From positions 14,148,392 through 14,212,391 of the forward strand of contig NC_067203.1 in the NCBI RefSeq assembly GCF_026262505.1: a stretch of 64,000 nucleotides of DNA. The letters are read 5' to 3'. Both the position numbers and the translations under genes were made by a program. The notes under the pieces are model-generated. The model was not told the DNA's origin and ran no database searches. It saw only the letters and a program-made list of their open reading frames with translations. The DNA is from Trichomonas vaginalis G3 (taxonomy: Eukaryota > Parabasalia > Trichomonadida > Trichomonadidae). This document shows, piece after piece, positions 1 through 9,770 of this stretch. Numbering within the stretch: the stretch's first letter is position 1; each line of letters opens with the position of its first letter.

Positions 1-356
1 AAAAACAGTGGAAAATACATTAATCACTAGCAAATTCGATATAATGCTGAAGATTTATGTGAAAACATATTTCTTATTGAGAATAAGAAACTATAGCATT
101 ACATATTTCAACATATTGTACATTTTGTGTGATTTCAATTATTATTCTAATGAATTGCAAAAATTTATATATAGTAAAAACATTTACATCGAATAAAAAC
201 AAAAGTATATCTCTGATAAAAGGAAAATTAGATTTGTCAAACAAAATTCTTCTATTTAGAAGAATTATTGAATAAACTAGCTTTCTGTTGAATGGACCTA
301 ATGTTATATATACTAAACGGCTAGTAAACAAAGTTGAAGTATGAAAGAAGGAAAAT
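1..356. other. AT-rich intergenic stretch
   Basis: No gene is supported here. The short open frames on both strands are low-complexity and show no recognisable domain. It lies downstream of the golgin gene. Confidence 0.5.
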
Positions 357-2003
357 TTAAAATAATTTCCACTTCTTTCTGCTATGCCATGCTTCAACAG
401 CGGTGTTAACATCATTTTCAGAACATTCAACAAATCTAAGTATAGCTGGTATCAATAATTCCTTTGCTCTGTCATCTTGAGTGAAAAATTGCAAAAGCAT
501 CCTTTGTAAATAAGGAGAAGACACTTCAATCTTTTCTTCAACAACTTCTTCAATTTCTTGCACCTCAAATATTCCAGAAATAAAAGTATCGAGAACAATA
601 TTTGCTCTTGCTCGTTTACTTTCTTCTATTATTGTTTCCAAGCGCTCTTTCTCAACTCTTATCTCAGCGATTTCTTTTCTCATTTCATCTAATCTTTTTT
701 CCATTAAATCTTTTTCGATATCTTGACTTCTGTAGTTTCCAAGAGTTTCGTTTAATGTATTCTCTAATTCTCTCGATTCTGATACATTATTTTCAAGTTG
801 CATCGACAAAATTTCAACTTTCTCGTTCATTTTTGAAATTTGTGAATTTAATTCTTGAATTTGAGCATCTTTCTTAGAATTAGTCTTCTTGAGATTATCT
901 ATTTCTTTAGCCGCTTTGATTAATTTGGACATTGAATGTTGTTTCTCTGAATCAAATTGAGATTTTGAATCTTCAAGTTGTTTATTCTTTTCTTGAAGCA
1001 TTTTATTGTCTTTTTCAAATGATATCCTCTTATCCTTTTCACTCTTTAGCTCATTGTTCGCTTCCTGAAGAGTTTCATTCAATTTTACAATTTCATTTTG
1101 TAAATTTTGGATGTTTTCTTTGTATTGTTCGTTCTTTTGTTGTAGATCTTTAAATATTCCTTTGAGTTTGCCTCCATTTTTGTTAAATTGCTCTAATTGT
1201 GACTCTTTTTCAGCTAATTGAGATTTTAGCTCATCAATTTTCTGATTTTCAGCCATATCCGATGATACTTGTGAATCTAGTTTCTTATGTAACTCTTCGT
1301 TTTCAGAATGTATCTTGATAAATTCTTTTTCTAATTTTTTGTAAGTTGTATGTATTGTTTTCTTAAGTTCATTCGATTGATTGAGCTGCTCACGTAAAGA
1401 TGCGATTTCTCCATTCAAATTTGCTACTGTATTATTCAATGAAATAATTTCTTCGTTTGATTTGTTGTTTTTCTGCATTAGCTCTTCTATTTGCTTATTT
1501 AATTGTTCAGAGTCGCTGTTTGGTGTCGGCTTTTCTTCCTCTGATTGCTGTTTCGGTTCAAGATTTTCTTCATTTTTAATATTTGGAGAATTTTGAGCTT
1601 GCTGTTTGTAATTATTAATCTCTGATTCTAATTTTTCGATTTGTGAAGTGTGGTCTGTATTTATTTGATTGATTTCGTTTGAATGTTCAGTTTTCATTTT
1701 TTCAATTTCTTGTTGAAGTAAAATTACATGTTGTTTCGATTCATTAAGCTCTGTATTTGTTTTTTCTTTTTCAGCCATCGAATCATTTACTATTTTTTCG
1801 AGCATTTCGAGTCTCATATTTTTTGCTTCTGTCTCTTGCTTTAGAGTTTGAAGTTCTGCTTCTATTTGCTTCTTTCTTTCATACATTTTCTTGAGCATTC
1901 CTTTAAGCTCGCGAACCTGATCGCGGTCCTCACCGCTTGGATTGCTCAATTTTAGTTTTTTTTTGGAAAATGTCAATTTATATGGAATCTTTATCATAAT
2001 CAT
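357..2003 (-). CDS. GRIP-domain golgin (coiled-coil Golgi tether)
   Basis: Predicted 548-residue protein that is almost entirely coiled coil (about residues 25-480, rich in E, K, Q, L, N). It ends in a GRIP-like domain at about 494-542: a conserved tyrosine in SSPYLQRMLLQFF, then a hydrophobic segment with LLIPAILRFVECSENDV. GRIP domains bind Arl1-GTP and place long coiled-coil tethers on trans-Golgi membranes; that role is inferred from the family. The start is an ATG, and a second in-frame ATG two codons later is equally possible. The first ~20 residues (basic, KKKLKL) do not look like the rest. The stop TAA sits in TAAA. Alternative: another coiled-coil protein with a chance GRIP-like end, which I think less likely. 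Confidence 0.72.
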   Translation of the reverse strand: MIMIKIPYKLTFSKKKLKLSNPSGEDRDQVRELKGMLKKMYERKKQIEAELQTLKQETEAKNMRLEMLEKIVNDSMAEKEKTNTELNESKQHVILLQQEIEKMKTEHSNEINQINTDHTSQIEKLESEINNYKQQAQNSPNIKNEENLEPKQQSEEEKPTPNSDSEQLNKQIEELMQKNNKSNEEIISLNNTVANLNGEIASLREQLNQSNELKKTIHTTYKKLEKEFIKIHSENEELHKKLDSQVSSDMAENQKIDELKSQLAEKESQLEQFNKNGGKLKGIFKDLQQKNEQYKENIQNLQNEIVKLNETLQEANNELKSEKDKRISFEKDNKMLQEKNKQLEDSKSQFDSEKQHSMSKLIKAAKEIDNLKKTNSKKDAQIQELNSQISKMNEKVEILSMQLENNVSESRELENTLNETLGNYRSQDIEKDLMEKRLDEMRKEIAEIRVEKERLETIIEESKRARANIVLDTFISGIFEVQEIEEVVEEKIEVSSPYLQRMLLQFFTQDDRAKELLIPAILRFVECSENDVNTAVEAWHSRKKWKLF

Positions 2004-2269
2004 CGTCCTTTTATATGAGAAATTGCTGACATATCTGATGGTTTATTAACCTATTGCTATTTGAATGCTATTTCTCCTTTATTTTTTCAAATATCGAATT
2101 CAATTTTACATTTCAATATGAGATATTTGAAAATCAATGGATTTGTGAATACATAAAAATAAAGGATAGTTGTACATTTACTAATATATGATATTTACAA
2201 AAAAACAAATTTATAATGAAGATATATGAGGTAAAACTCTAAAATTAACAGAGAAATCGTATTGGTATG

Positions 2270-2788
2270 CTACTCCTTTTTGATATGTGGATGTTGCTGT
2301 TGATTTTGTTTCATTACTTTTCGATAGAACAAGAAAAACATTGCCAATATGGACATGATTAGTATTATGTTTTTTCTTTTCATTTTCTGTGGCTTTTTGG
2401 TAAATAGATATGTATCGATTGATTTCGTCTTTGGATTAATAAAAGTAACGTCAACTGCATATTGAGAATAGAACTCAACAAGAATTTGTAGCTCATCGTT
2501 GATTTTTGCGAAACCATAATAATGACGAGTTGAATAATTCGAAAATTTCATTTCAAATGTTGTGTTTTTATATTTGACACTAGCGACATTATCTCTAGTT
2601 ACATTAACATTCAGTAAATTATCGAATAATAGTGCTTCAAAACGACGAAAACCAAGAGTTATAAAATAAACAACGAGTTTATTTGTAGGAGCAATTGCCG
2701 TCCAATTTCCTGATACTGCTAAAGGTAATGAGAATTGCTTTGAGGCGAAAATGGAACATGAAATATGAAAAATTAACAATAAGAACAT
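2270..2788 (-). CDS. Small type I membrane glycoprotein, unknown function
   Basis: Predicted 172 residues from the first ATG; the open frame runs one codon further upstream on TTG, so the ATG is preferred. It begins with a hydrophobic signal peptide (MFLLLIFHISCSIF). A lumenal or extracellular part of about 110 residues follows with several N-glycosylation sequons (NWT, NVT, NTT, NYS). A single membrane segment near 135-152 (IILIMSILAMFFLFY) is flanked by lysines, and the tail is short, basic and Q/H-rich. The layout fits a type I surface or secretory-pathway protein. I do not recognise the ectodomain family. A GACACTTTAC motif lies upstream, close to the TCACTTTT-type motif seen at other starts. 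Confidence 0.6.
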   Translation of the reverse strand: MFLLLIFHISCSIFASKQFSLPLAVSGNWTAIAPTNKLVVYFITLGFRRFEALLFDNLLNVNVTRDNVASVKYKNTTFEMKFSNYSTRHYYGFAKINDELQILVEFYSQYAVDVTFINPKTKSIDTYLFTKKPQKMKRKNIILIMSILAMFFLFYRKVMKQNQQQHPHIKKE

Positions 2789-2984
2789 CAATGAAAAAAA
2801 ATTTAATCTCTTGTCAAATGTAAAGTGTCAAAAATACCATTTTTTTGACATGAAAGTAATGCATTAACCGAGCCATTATCATCATATTTAGAGACTATTT
2901 GTAACACAGATATAATTGAATGGGGTTTCAAGTCTTGTTCAGGAGAAATTAAAAAAACACAAATAAATTTTTCCTAAATGTTAG

Positions 2985-3055
2985 TCACCGTTACGGTTTT
3001 TTCTTTTTTGGGGGGCTCGCAAGCTCGCCACCCAAAGAAAAAACCGTAACGGTGA
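2985..3055. repeat. 71-bp perfect hairpin with GC-rich loop
   Basis: Perfect 22-bp arms at 2985-3006 and 3034-3055 (outer end TCACCGTTACGG) enclose a 27-nt loop rich in G and C (TTTGGGGGGCTCGC...). It stands out sharply from the AT-rich surroundings. It lies just outside the inverted-repeat element at 3073-3571. It could be a mobile-element terminus, a cruciform or a structured RNA. Confidence 0.75.
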
Positions 3056-3072
3056 GCTCACATTTCGGCATA

Positions 3073-3571
3073 GTTTAAGTCTAGGTTTTGCATTTTAAAA
3101 TGTTTGTTACCTTATCTTCTTTCAAAAAGTGGCAAAAATTTGTTTGAAATTTGAAAAAGATATTTATATTTGCATAAATGACATTCAACTAAGCTGTAGC
3201 ATGATTCTTTTGCATGCTCTAGTTTTTTTCTCAGTTCAATCTCCTTCCATACTCTTGCTTTTACCAGTAAGATCGCACCAAAATTCTCAAAAATTAAGAT
3301 CTCCAAATTTTATGTCCAACTCCAATTATCAAACGCCCTCATTAACGCCACTCATAGCCATCTTTCATGCATGAGAAATCGTTATTAGAAGATTTTTTAC
3401 GGCTAATTATCTGATTCAATTCAGATCAATACTCAAAGCCCCATTATTTATTTATAAATCCTTGTTTGTCGCCTATGCGAATAAAAATTCTTTTTATATT
3501 TTAAACAATTTTTTTTCACTTTGGAAGGAGAAAGGTGACTAACATTTTAAAAATGCAAAAACCGACTAAAC
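3073..3571. mobile_element. MITE-like element A, TA-flanked, ~45-bp imperfect terminal inverted repeats
   Basis: The sequence reading inward from 3073 (GTTTAAGTCTAGGTTTTGCA...) matches the reverse complement reading inward from 3571 (GTTTAGTCGGTTTTTGCA...) over about 45 bp with small indels, both running into TTTTAAAATGTT. TA dinucleotides flank both ends (3071-3072 and 3572-3573), as expected of Tc1/mariner-type insertion. There is no transposase frame inside. A third copy of the inner motif AAATGTTAGTCACC lies at 2976-2989, outside the left end. The right end is about 150 bp from the RPL17 start. Confidence 0.5.
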
Positions 3572-3724
3572 TATTTCAAAATTTCGTCTTTATTCCAAAT
3601 CTTTCATTAAGTCTATTCATTTGCTCTTGCGTTTTAAAGCGAATTGTATGATCGAGGTCACAGTCATGTGATATGAAAATCCTATCGTCCGACCGTCATG
3701 GCCTTGCCTTTTTGATTGAATCTG

Positions 3725-4219
3725 ATGAGCACACACTACACCTTCAGTAATGTTGAGGAGTCCAAGGCTCTTAAGGCATCAACAGGCTTAGAGCGCGTTC
3801 ACTTCAAGCCAATGATGGAAACAGGCCGTGTTATCAAGGGCATGAAGGCTCAGGATGCTATCGCTTATCTTGAAGCCGTCATGAGAAAGGAGCGCGCTGT
3901 TCCATTCTTCCGCTACAAAGGTGGTATCTCACACCACGCCCAGGGCCACGAATGGGGCTGCCCAACATCCCGCTGGCCAGTCAAGTGCGCCGAGCTCTAC
4001 ATCAAGCTCATCAAGACAGCTCTTGCTGGTGCTCCACAGAAGCCAGGCGTCAATGTTGATGAAGTCCTTGTTGCCCACGTTCAATGCAACCGCGCTACAC
4101 AGTACCGCTGGCGCCGTATCCACCAGGCTCACGGCCGCGTAAAATCCTACGCTTCTCCGCCAACAAACGTTCAGATCGTTCTTGCAGAGAAGGCCGCCAT
4201 CAAGGAACGCTCTCAGTAA
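3725..4219 (+). CDS. RPL17: Ribosomal protein uL22 (RPL17), large subunit
   Basis: Predicted 164 residues. It is recognisable across its length as the eukaryotic L17 / bacterial L22 family: early SNVEESKALKASTGLERVHFKPMMETGRVIKGMKAQDAIAYLEAVM, then the HHAQGHEWGCPTSRWPVKCAE block, then VLVAHVQCNRATQYRWRRIHQAHGRV. It is a structural protein of the 60S subunit lining the nascent-chain exit tunnel. The ATG at 3725 is chosen; the frame is open upstream only on TTG. Codon use is strongly biased to C-ending and GC-richer codons, unlike neighbouring genes, which suggests high expression. TATCGT (reverse complement ACGATA, the core of the known trichomonad Myb-binding motif) lies about 35 bp upstream. 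The stop is in TAAA. Confidence 0.95.
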   Translation: MSTHYTFSNVEESKALKASTGLERVHFKPMMETGRVIKGMKAQDAIAYLEAVMRKERAVPFFRYKGGISHHAQGHEWGCPTSRWPVKCAELYIKLIKTALAGAPQKPGVNVDEVLVAHVQCNRATQYRWRRIHQAHGRVKSYASPPTNVQIVLAEKAAIKERSQ

Positions 4220-4635
4220 ATTTTTAAATTTATCAAAATTACCCTCGATATCTGTGAGCATAAAATCGAATAAATATTTATTTTTTGCTCTAAACCTTAT
4301 TTGCTAATATCATCCCATCAAAATTTATTTTAACATTCCTTCAAATCTAACCAAGAGAGCTTAGCTGAATCAGGCATTTAATGAATTCATGAGAGATTTA
4401 ATTTTCAAAGAAAAATCTTTCTTGATGATATCTTGAGTTTTTTTACAGTCAACACAGTTAATATTTGCTTAAACTGTACTTCATGTAGTTATCTCATAGC
4501 TTATTTTATCTGTAAATTGAAAAATTATTGATGAAGTATTACCCAAATTGAAAATTACCCCAAGATAGTTAATATGTTTACTATGAAATTGTTAAAAATC
4601 ATGTATTTCGTAGTATTTATTCATTTAAAAGATAA
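4220..4635. other. Intergenic, convergent 3' ends
   Basis: AT-rich spacer between the 3' ends of RPL17 and the membrane ATPase gene. I see no gene, RNA or repeat in it. Confidence 0.5.
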
Positions 4636-5943
4636 TTATTTATTAATCTTAGCGTTTCCAACAAGTGCTCTAGCTGCCTTCAATGTTGCAGCATTCTGAA
4701 ATGTAATTCTGGTATTATTAGCGATCGATACAACATCATGGTGTAAGAAATGAAGAGAAAATTCTTTGGATTTCTCGATTGGAATATTTCCATTAGTAAT
4801 AATTTCCTTGAAGAATCCCAATGCATCTGCTGTATTATTAAGGGTTGCAAATGATGAATAAACTTTACGTTTTGCATCATTTTCAATTTCTTCAAGACTA
4901 TCCTTCAAAGACATACCATCGTTAAGCATGGTATTAATCATTGAATAGCACTTTCCATTTCCTCTGCAGATTGGTTCGATCTCTTGGAATTGTTGTCTTG
5001 TAAAGTGATTTCCTTTAATAAATGGCTTTTCTGCATTTCTTGGTGAGAATTCCTGGACTTCTGTAAGCAAATACTGATAACGAGCTGGATGGAATCTTCC
5101 ATCAATAAATGCTGTCAAATCTGAGATTTCAAAAACAACTGTGAGGTTTCCATTTAATGCAGACTTCTCAGCTTCGCTAATAATAGACTGAACAACGTCA
5201 CGAACAGATTTAGATTTGGCTCCAATCAAAATTTCTGGAGAATGAACGAAAACAATTGGACCAGCAACATCAGAAAGAGCGTTCAATGACTCAAAGAATG
5301 ATCTGGAAGCAAGCTGTGGGCTTTTTGTAAGATAAGAAAGCTTATCATTGAATTGTTTTGTAACATTGTAAAGAGTTTGATCTTTAATGAATGAAATATC
5401 GACTGGATTAAATCCTTGAGGACAGATGTTGTCATATTTTGCAATAATTGGGGAAATATATTTAAGATTTCCACCTCTTGTATTTTTAACAAATAACTGT
5501 AATGAATGAAGAACATTATATTGAAGGTATGATGTTAAATCGAAAATATTTGAGTATTTTGTTAATTGAGAGAAATCAAAATCAATAATAAGTCTTCCTT
5601 CTTGTTTGTTCAAACGCTGTATAAAATCGAAAATACCTGCTGTTTTACCGACACCTTGGGGACCGTATAAGACAAGAATCTTTTCATGATTAAGTTGATG
5701 AAGATAGGTATCGAGTTTTTTATAATAATCTTCATTAAATACATATGGAAGTTGAGATAAAGTTCTCATTGGAATTTCTACCTGTGCTTTTGGCCATAAT
5801 AGGAAAGCGAGAATACCAGCAATTACAATAACAACAAAGAAAACATCCCTTAGGATTCTACGTTGGGAAATTTTCTGTATTGTAGGCTGTTCGTTTGTAG
5901 TTTGCTTGCTATCTGTAGGTTTTGATTCTGTTGTTTCACTCAT
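4636..5943 (-). CDS. Membrane-anchored P-loop ATPase (AAA/STAND-like)
   Basis: Predicted 435 residues. The N-terminus is polar, then one membrane segment at about 34-50 (VFFVVIVIAGILAFLLW). The rest is a P-loop NTPase: Walker A GPQGVGKT at 94-101 preceded by hydrophobic KILVLY. A candidate Walker B is either LIIDFDF (about 115-121) or PIVFVHS further on. The likely topology is an N-terminal anchor with the ATPase on one face of an internal membrane. It most resembles stand-alone ATPase_2/STAND-type ATPases; the substrate is unknown. Upstream, AAAAGTGACA lies about 60 nt before the ATG. The stop is TAAT. Confidence 0.6.
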   Translation of the reverse strand: MSETTESKPTDSKQTTNEQPTIQKISQRRILRDVFFVVIVIAGILAFLLWPKAQVEIPMRTLSQLPYVFNEDYYKKLDTYLHQLNHEKILVLYGPQGVGKTAGIFDFIQRLNKQEGRLIIDFDFSQLTKYSNIFDLTSYLQYNVLHSLQLFVKNTRGGNLKYISPIIAKYDNICPQGFNPVDISFIKDQTLYNVTKQFNDKLSYLTKSPQLASRSFFESLNALSDVAGPIVFVHSPEILIGAKSKSVRDVVQSIISEAEKSALNGNLTVVFEISDLTAFIDGRFHPARYQYLLTEVQEFSPRNAEKPFIKGNHFTRQQFQEIEPICRGNGKCYSMINTMLNDGMSLKDSLEEIENDAKRKVYSSFATLNNTADALGFFKEIITNGNIPIEKSKEFSLHFLHHDVVSIANNTRITFQNAATLKAARALVGNAKINK

Positions 5944-8900
5944 AATAAAATTTACTCAAAAAAATTTTTTTATTTTGTTTTTTTTTATATTGCATTGTCA
6001 CTTTTATGAGTAAAAAACAATAAGATTTTATGGTTTCTATGGTATTTCATTTCTTTTTATAAGCTATTCCTCATTTGCACGGAACATATCCAACAAAAAG
6101 AGCCATAAACAAGTTAGCACATATTTATTTTAAAATTTGGTAATGCTCATTGTATTTTTTCAGTTTGAAATCAAATTGTAGTTTGCACAAACAAGTATTG
6201 TAAAATACATTTACATATGAAAGGTTTTTATGAAATAGAAACTATTCTATTTCAAATATCATTTTAAGATACGAAATTTTGTACAAAAGCGGAAATTAAT
6301 ATTATTGAGGTATAGTTGCCCTGTTTATAGAACCTCATAATATATAATTAGTTCAGTTCAAATTCATATTTGTTGTACCCTTATTTTTCTGATTGATTTT
6401 AAACTTCAAAATATAAAACTCATTCTATATTCCCTGAGTTTGCAATATTTCTTTCTTTGTATTATATATGAACTCCAATATAAATTATTTCCATAAGACA
6501 GTATATTAACTTGAGACCATTAAGGAATATTTGAGAACTATATGTGCACAATTTGCTCGCGTTATATTCATTATATTCCCATTAATCAATATTTCGGTAG
6601 ATTAAAGAAGGTACGAGATTGTTTTGAACTACTGAATTCCAATTAAGATTCACACATATTCTTTAAGTACTTTATGTAAACTGATAAATCTTTGGGTTCA
6701 GTAGATGGGCGACATTTGATTACATTATCTTTGCTGTCCATTTTTAAAATATCTTTATATTAGTGATTGCTATCATAATTTTCATTAGAATGGTTGGGAA
6801 TGACATATTTTGTGCGACCTCATGTGACCTCAAAAAATAAGGATGCCAAATGACTGGTCTGGAAACGAAATTGATTACTCTTGAACGTAGATTGATATTT
6901 CATAAGATATTGAGATGAGAAACGGAGAAAACGATTGCATAAAAAGGTAACTAAACTCCTTTCGCCGATCCGATTTGCTCCATATTTAAAATATAGCTTG
7001 CATATGTAGAAGAAAAGCTAATTTTGAAGTACACCCGAAATCCACCAACAGGATTTCGAGCTACTAAAAAGGTACTTTTAAATGTGATTTTTTTTATAAA
7101 AAATTAAATTTATTTTAAGATCAGACTAAAAACTAATTTTATGGAAAATCTATATCGACAAATTTATTACTTATTGGGTATATAGATTTTTTGATTATGG
7201 CGTTTATGTCTGATATGCTTCCAATAAGCCAAAACAGTGTTTTGGGAGTGATTAAATACAAAAAAATCTGGCGATGCTTTACGTGGCAAATGGTCGAATG
7301 GTTATTACCCCTTACTATTGGGTACCGGGGACGCTAGTTCGAAACTGATGCACTATATTTTTTTACAAAATGCGTTTATTAGGACAGGGTAAAGAAAGGT
7401 TGCCAATATAATATATTTAAATAAATACAACTAATCTAGCATAAAAAAACTATTGAATATTTGAATTCAATAAAAATTTATATAAAATACATGTAAAGCA
7501 TAAATTACTATATAAATCAAGCTGTATTTTGTTTTAAACACCGATTGTTTCATATAATATATATTCAACTCAAGTTTCTAATTAAGAATTTCATATAAAA
7601 TTTAGCATATGATCAGCAACAATTAAAATTAGTATTACAATTAATAAATTTAGTATAAAAACATATAGATTTAGTATAGATTTTATAGCTGTAATAAAAG
7701 AACTATTATAAAAGAGTAATTTACTGAAATGCACCTTATATTTATAAACAAAACTTATAACGTGTTAGTTACATATAGAGTTGAAATTCATAGATAGCAT
7801 AGAGAAGTTGGGATCTTGGCTTAATGGTCATAATATAACCAAATTAATTCAAAATTTGAAATTTTAATATTACTGTAACTATAATATATGGATATGTTTT
7901 ATGAGATCATAATAAATGACATGTTAATGTAAAATTTAGAATAAAAAATTATATTTTTTTTAAAAAAACATTGTTCATGAGTGTTAATTGGAGAAGTAGT
8001 AAATTAGTTCAGTTTGCAAGTGATGATGGTTAATCTAACTATAATTACAATCAATTTTTAAAATACTTCCCGTAGGGCATTTGTTTAATTATTTCACATT
8101 CTGATGACATAATTTTTAATATCATAGATAATGAAAGCGAAAAATATATAAAAATCGACAAACATGTTATAATGAATTGAGAGCTTTACGTGTCGAAAAA
8201 CACATTTCATACTGATTTCTATAAAAGGTATCTTTATTATAGAAGTGTAAGCTATATCTGTTTGTTTTTTTATTATAACAAATTCAAAATTCTCTTATAA
8301 GGATTAGATGAAATCTGTATTATTAAATCATTAGCTAAATGAAGGTTCAAATAGAAAGTAAATATCAATTTATATGATACTGAAACCAAATAGTTCTTTT
8401 AATAAAAGATAACACGCTGAAAATTATTGAGTATTTGCAAATCTCAAAAACCTATTGGTGAATTTGGCTCAACTTTTAAAATTATAACATCCATATCAAA
8501 TCATAAAAGCAGACAAAAATTAAAGCCAAACCTATCGGCCAATTTTTTTTGATATTTTGATTTTTGAGGTATACTTTTAAAAGTGGATTTAAAGCACTTA
8601 TGAAAAAACATTAACTTCTGTCGTTATGATTATTGATTTAGACAATAATGATTTTAATCTTTGATTATCAAAACACTAAAGTCATCTTTTTAACATTTGC
8701 TTGGTAGCATTAACTCAAGTCTAAAGTACTATTTTATGTGGCACTCTTAGAATTTTTGTATTCATTGTACACGCTGAAATAGTACCATTAAAGTTATGGC
8801 GGACTTTCAAAAAATAGTTTGGTCACCTTTTTGCATAAAATAATTCGAACGTAATATTAAAAGCGATCAATAATTTAGAATCTATACATTGTATAGATAT

Positions 8901-9284
8901 CAAATCTCGAATATTTAATAAATATGACATAACTTGGAATATAAAATTATTCAATTTTTATGAATGTATCGTGACATTAATATAAATTCTATTTGTGATA
9001 TAATATTCATCATAAAAACTATATAGAAGAAGTTAGATACCACTTTTTGAGAAGATTTATCTGACAACCATCGATTTTGTATCTCAATTTGCAAAATCAA
9101 ATTTACATCATAATTAAAGACTATATTAAATTATGCATCTTTGGTCGAAAACAAAAACATATGGTTTGTCAGAAATTTTCCGAAAACCATGAACTTCAAA
9201 TGTGAGTAAATGACTGGAATAAGTAAGTAGATTAAGACGCATTTAATAACCAAACAAATAAAATATAATATTCCTGAGAAAGCT
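5944..9284. other. Long AT-rich non-coding region
   Basis: No convincing protein gene in 3.3 kb. It holds a tRNA-like stretch with a downstream T-run (7282-7366). It also holds two solo copies, at about 6935-6965 and 8815-8845, of a motif like the terminal repeat of element A (GTTTGGTCACCTTTTTGCAT at 8817). Otherwise it is short A/T tracts. Confidence 0.5.
7282..7353 (+). ncRNA. Degenerate tRNA-like sequence (possible tRNA pseudogene)
   Basis: TGGTCGAATGG fits the Pol III box A consensus. About 37 nt on, AGTTCGAAACT matches box B at 8 of 11 positions. Between them ACCC/GGGT can form most of an anticodon stem, with loop TTACTAT. A T-run (TATTTTTTT) follows about 10 nt after the end, as for Pol III termination. 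I cannot pair the acceptor stem, so a working tRNA is unlikely. A tRNA-derived remnant or another Pol III RNA are the options. Confidence 0.28.
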
Positions 9285-9770
9285 CTAATTGTCGGACATC
9301 TGGGATGGAGTGGATGAAGATGATGAGATATGACCATTCTTTTCGAGATGTCTCATAAGTAATTGCCATCTATTACGTACAGCATTGTCGGATCTGTTTG
9401 AGAAGCACTTGGAAATTTTGTTCCAATGTGTACCGAATTCAGCGTGCTTGTCAAGAAGAAGCTTGTCTTCCTCTTCTGTCCATGGGTCGTTCCTAAGAGA
9501 TGGGTTTAAGTAGTTGTTCCATCTTTCGCGGCATTGGCGGGCATTTCTTGAACCAAGAGAAGCTGCGATTTCATTCCAATTCTTGGACTTGGTCTTGGAA
9601 ACAAGCTCCATAAGCTTCTTGTCTTCTTCAGCTGTGAATTTTGATTTTAAGGATGTCTTTTTGGCAACAACTATTGGCTGTGGGGCAGCAATAATGTTGA
9701 TGAGGAGAGGGGTGTCCTGGATACCTGGGAAGAGAGATGTGATTGGAGGGAGAGAACGATGACCTTGCAT
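9285..9770 (-). CDS. R2R3 Myb transcription factor
   Basis: Predicted 161 residues with two Myb/SANT repeats. The first is at about 40-92 (FTAEEDKKLMELV...NWNEIAASLGSRNARQCRERWNNYL). The second is at about 93-145 (PWTEEEDKLLLDKHAEFGTHWNKISKCFSNRSDNAVRNRWQLL). The spaced tryptophans and helix-turn-helix recognition helices are present, followed by a short Ser-rich tail. Trichomonads have a large family of two-repeat Myb proteins (for example T. vaginalis Myb1-3, which bind ACGATA-type sites in the ap65-1 promoter). A similar nuclear DNA-binding role is inferred. The start is the ATG ending at 9770. The gene is isolated, with about 2 kb of non-coding DNA upstream. Confidence 0.9.
   Translation of the reverse strand: MQGHRSLPPITSLFPGIQDTPLLINIIAAPQPIVVAKKTSLKSKFTAEEDKKLMELVSKTKSKNWNEIAASLGSRNARQCRERWNNYLNPSLRNDPWTEEEDKLLLDKHAEFGTHWNKISKCFSNRSDNAVRNRWQLLMRHLEKNGHISSSSSTPSQMSDN

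Noticed and set aside
7817..7880. A second perfect box A (TGGCTTAATGG) suggesting another tRNA
   Set aside because: No T arm or box B follows, and no acceptor stem can be formed.
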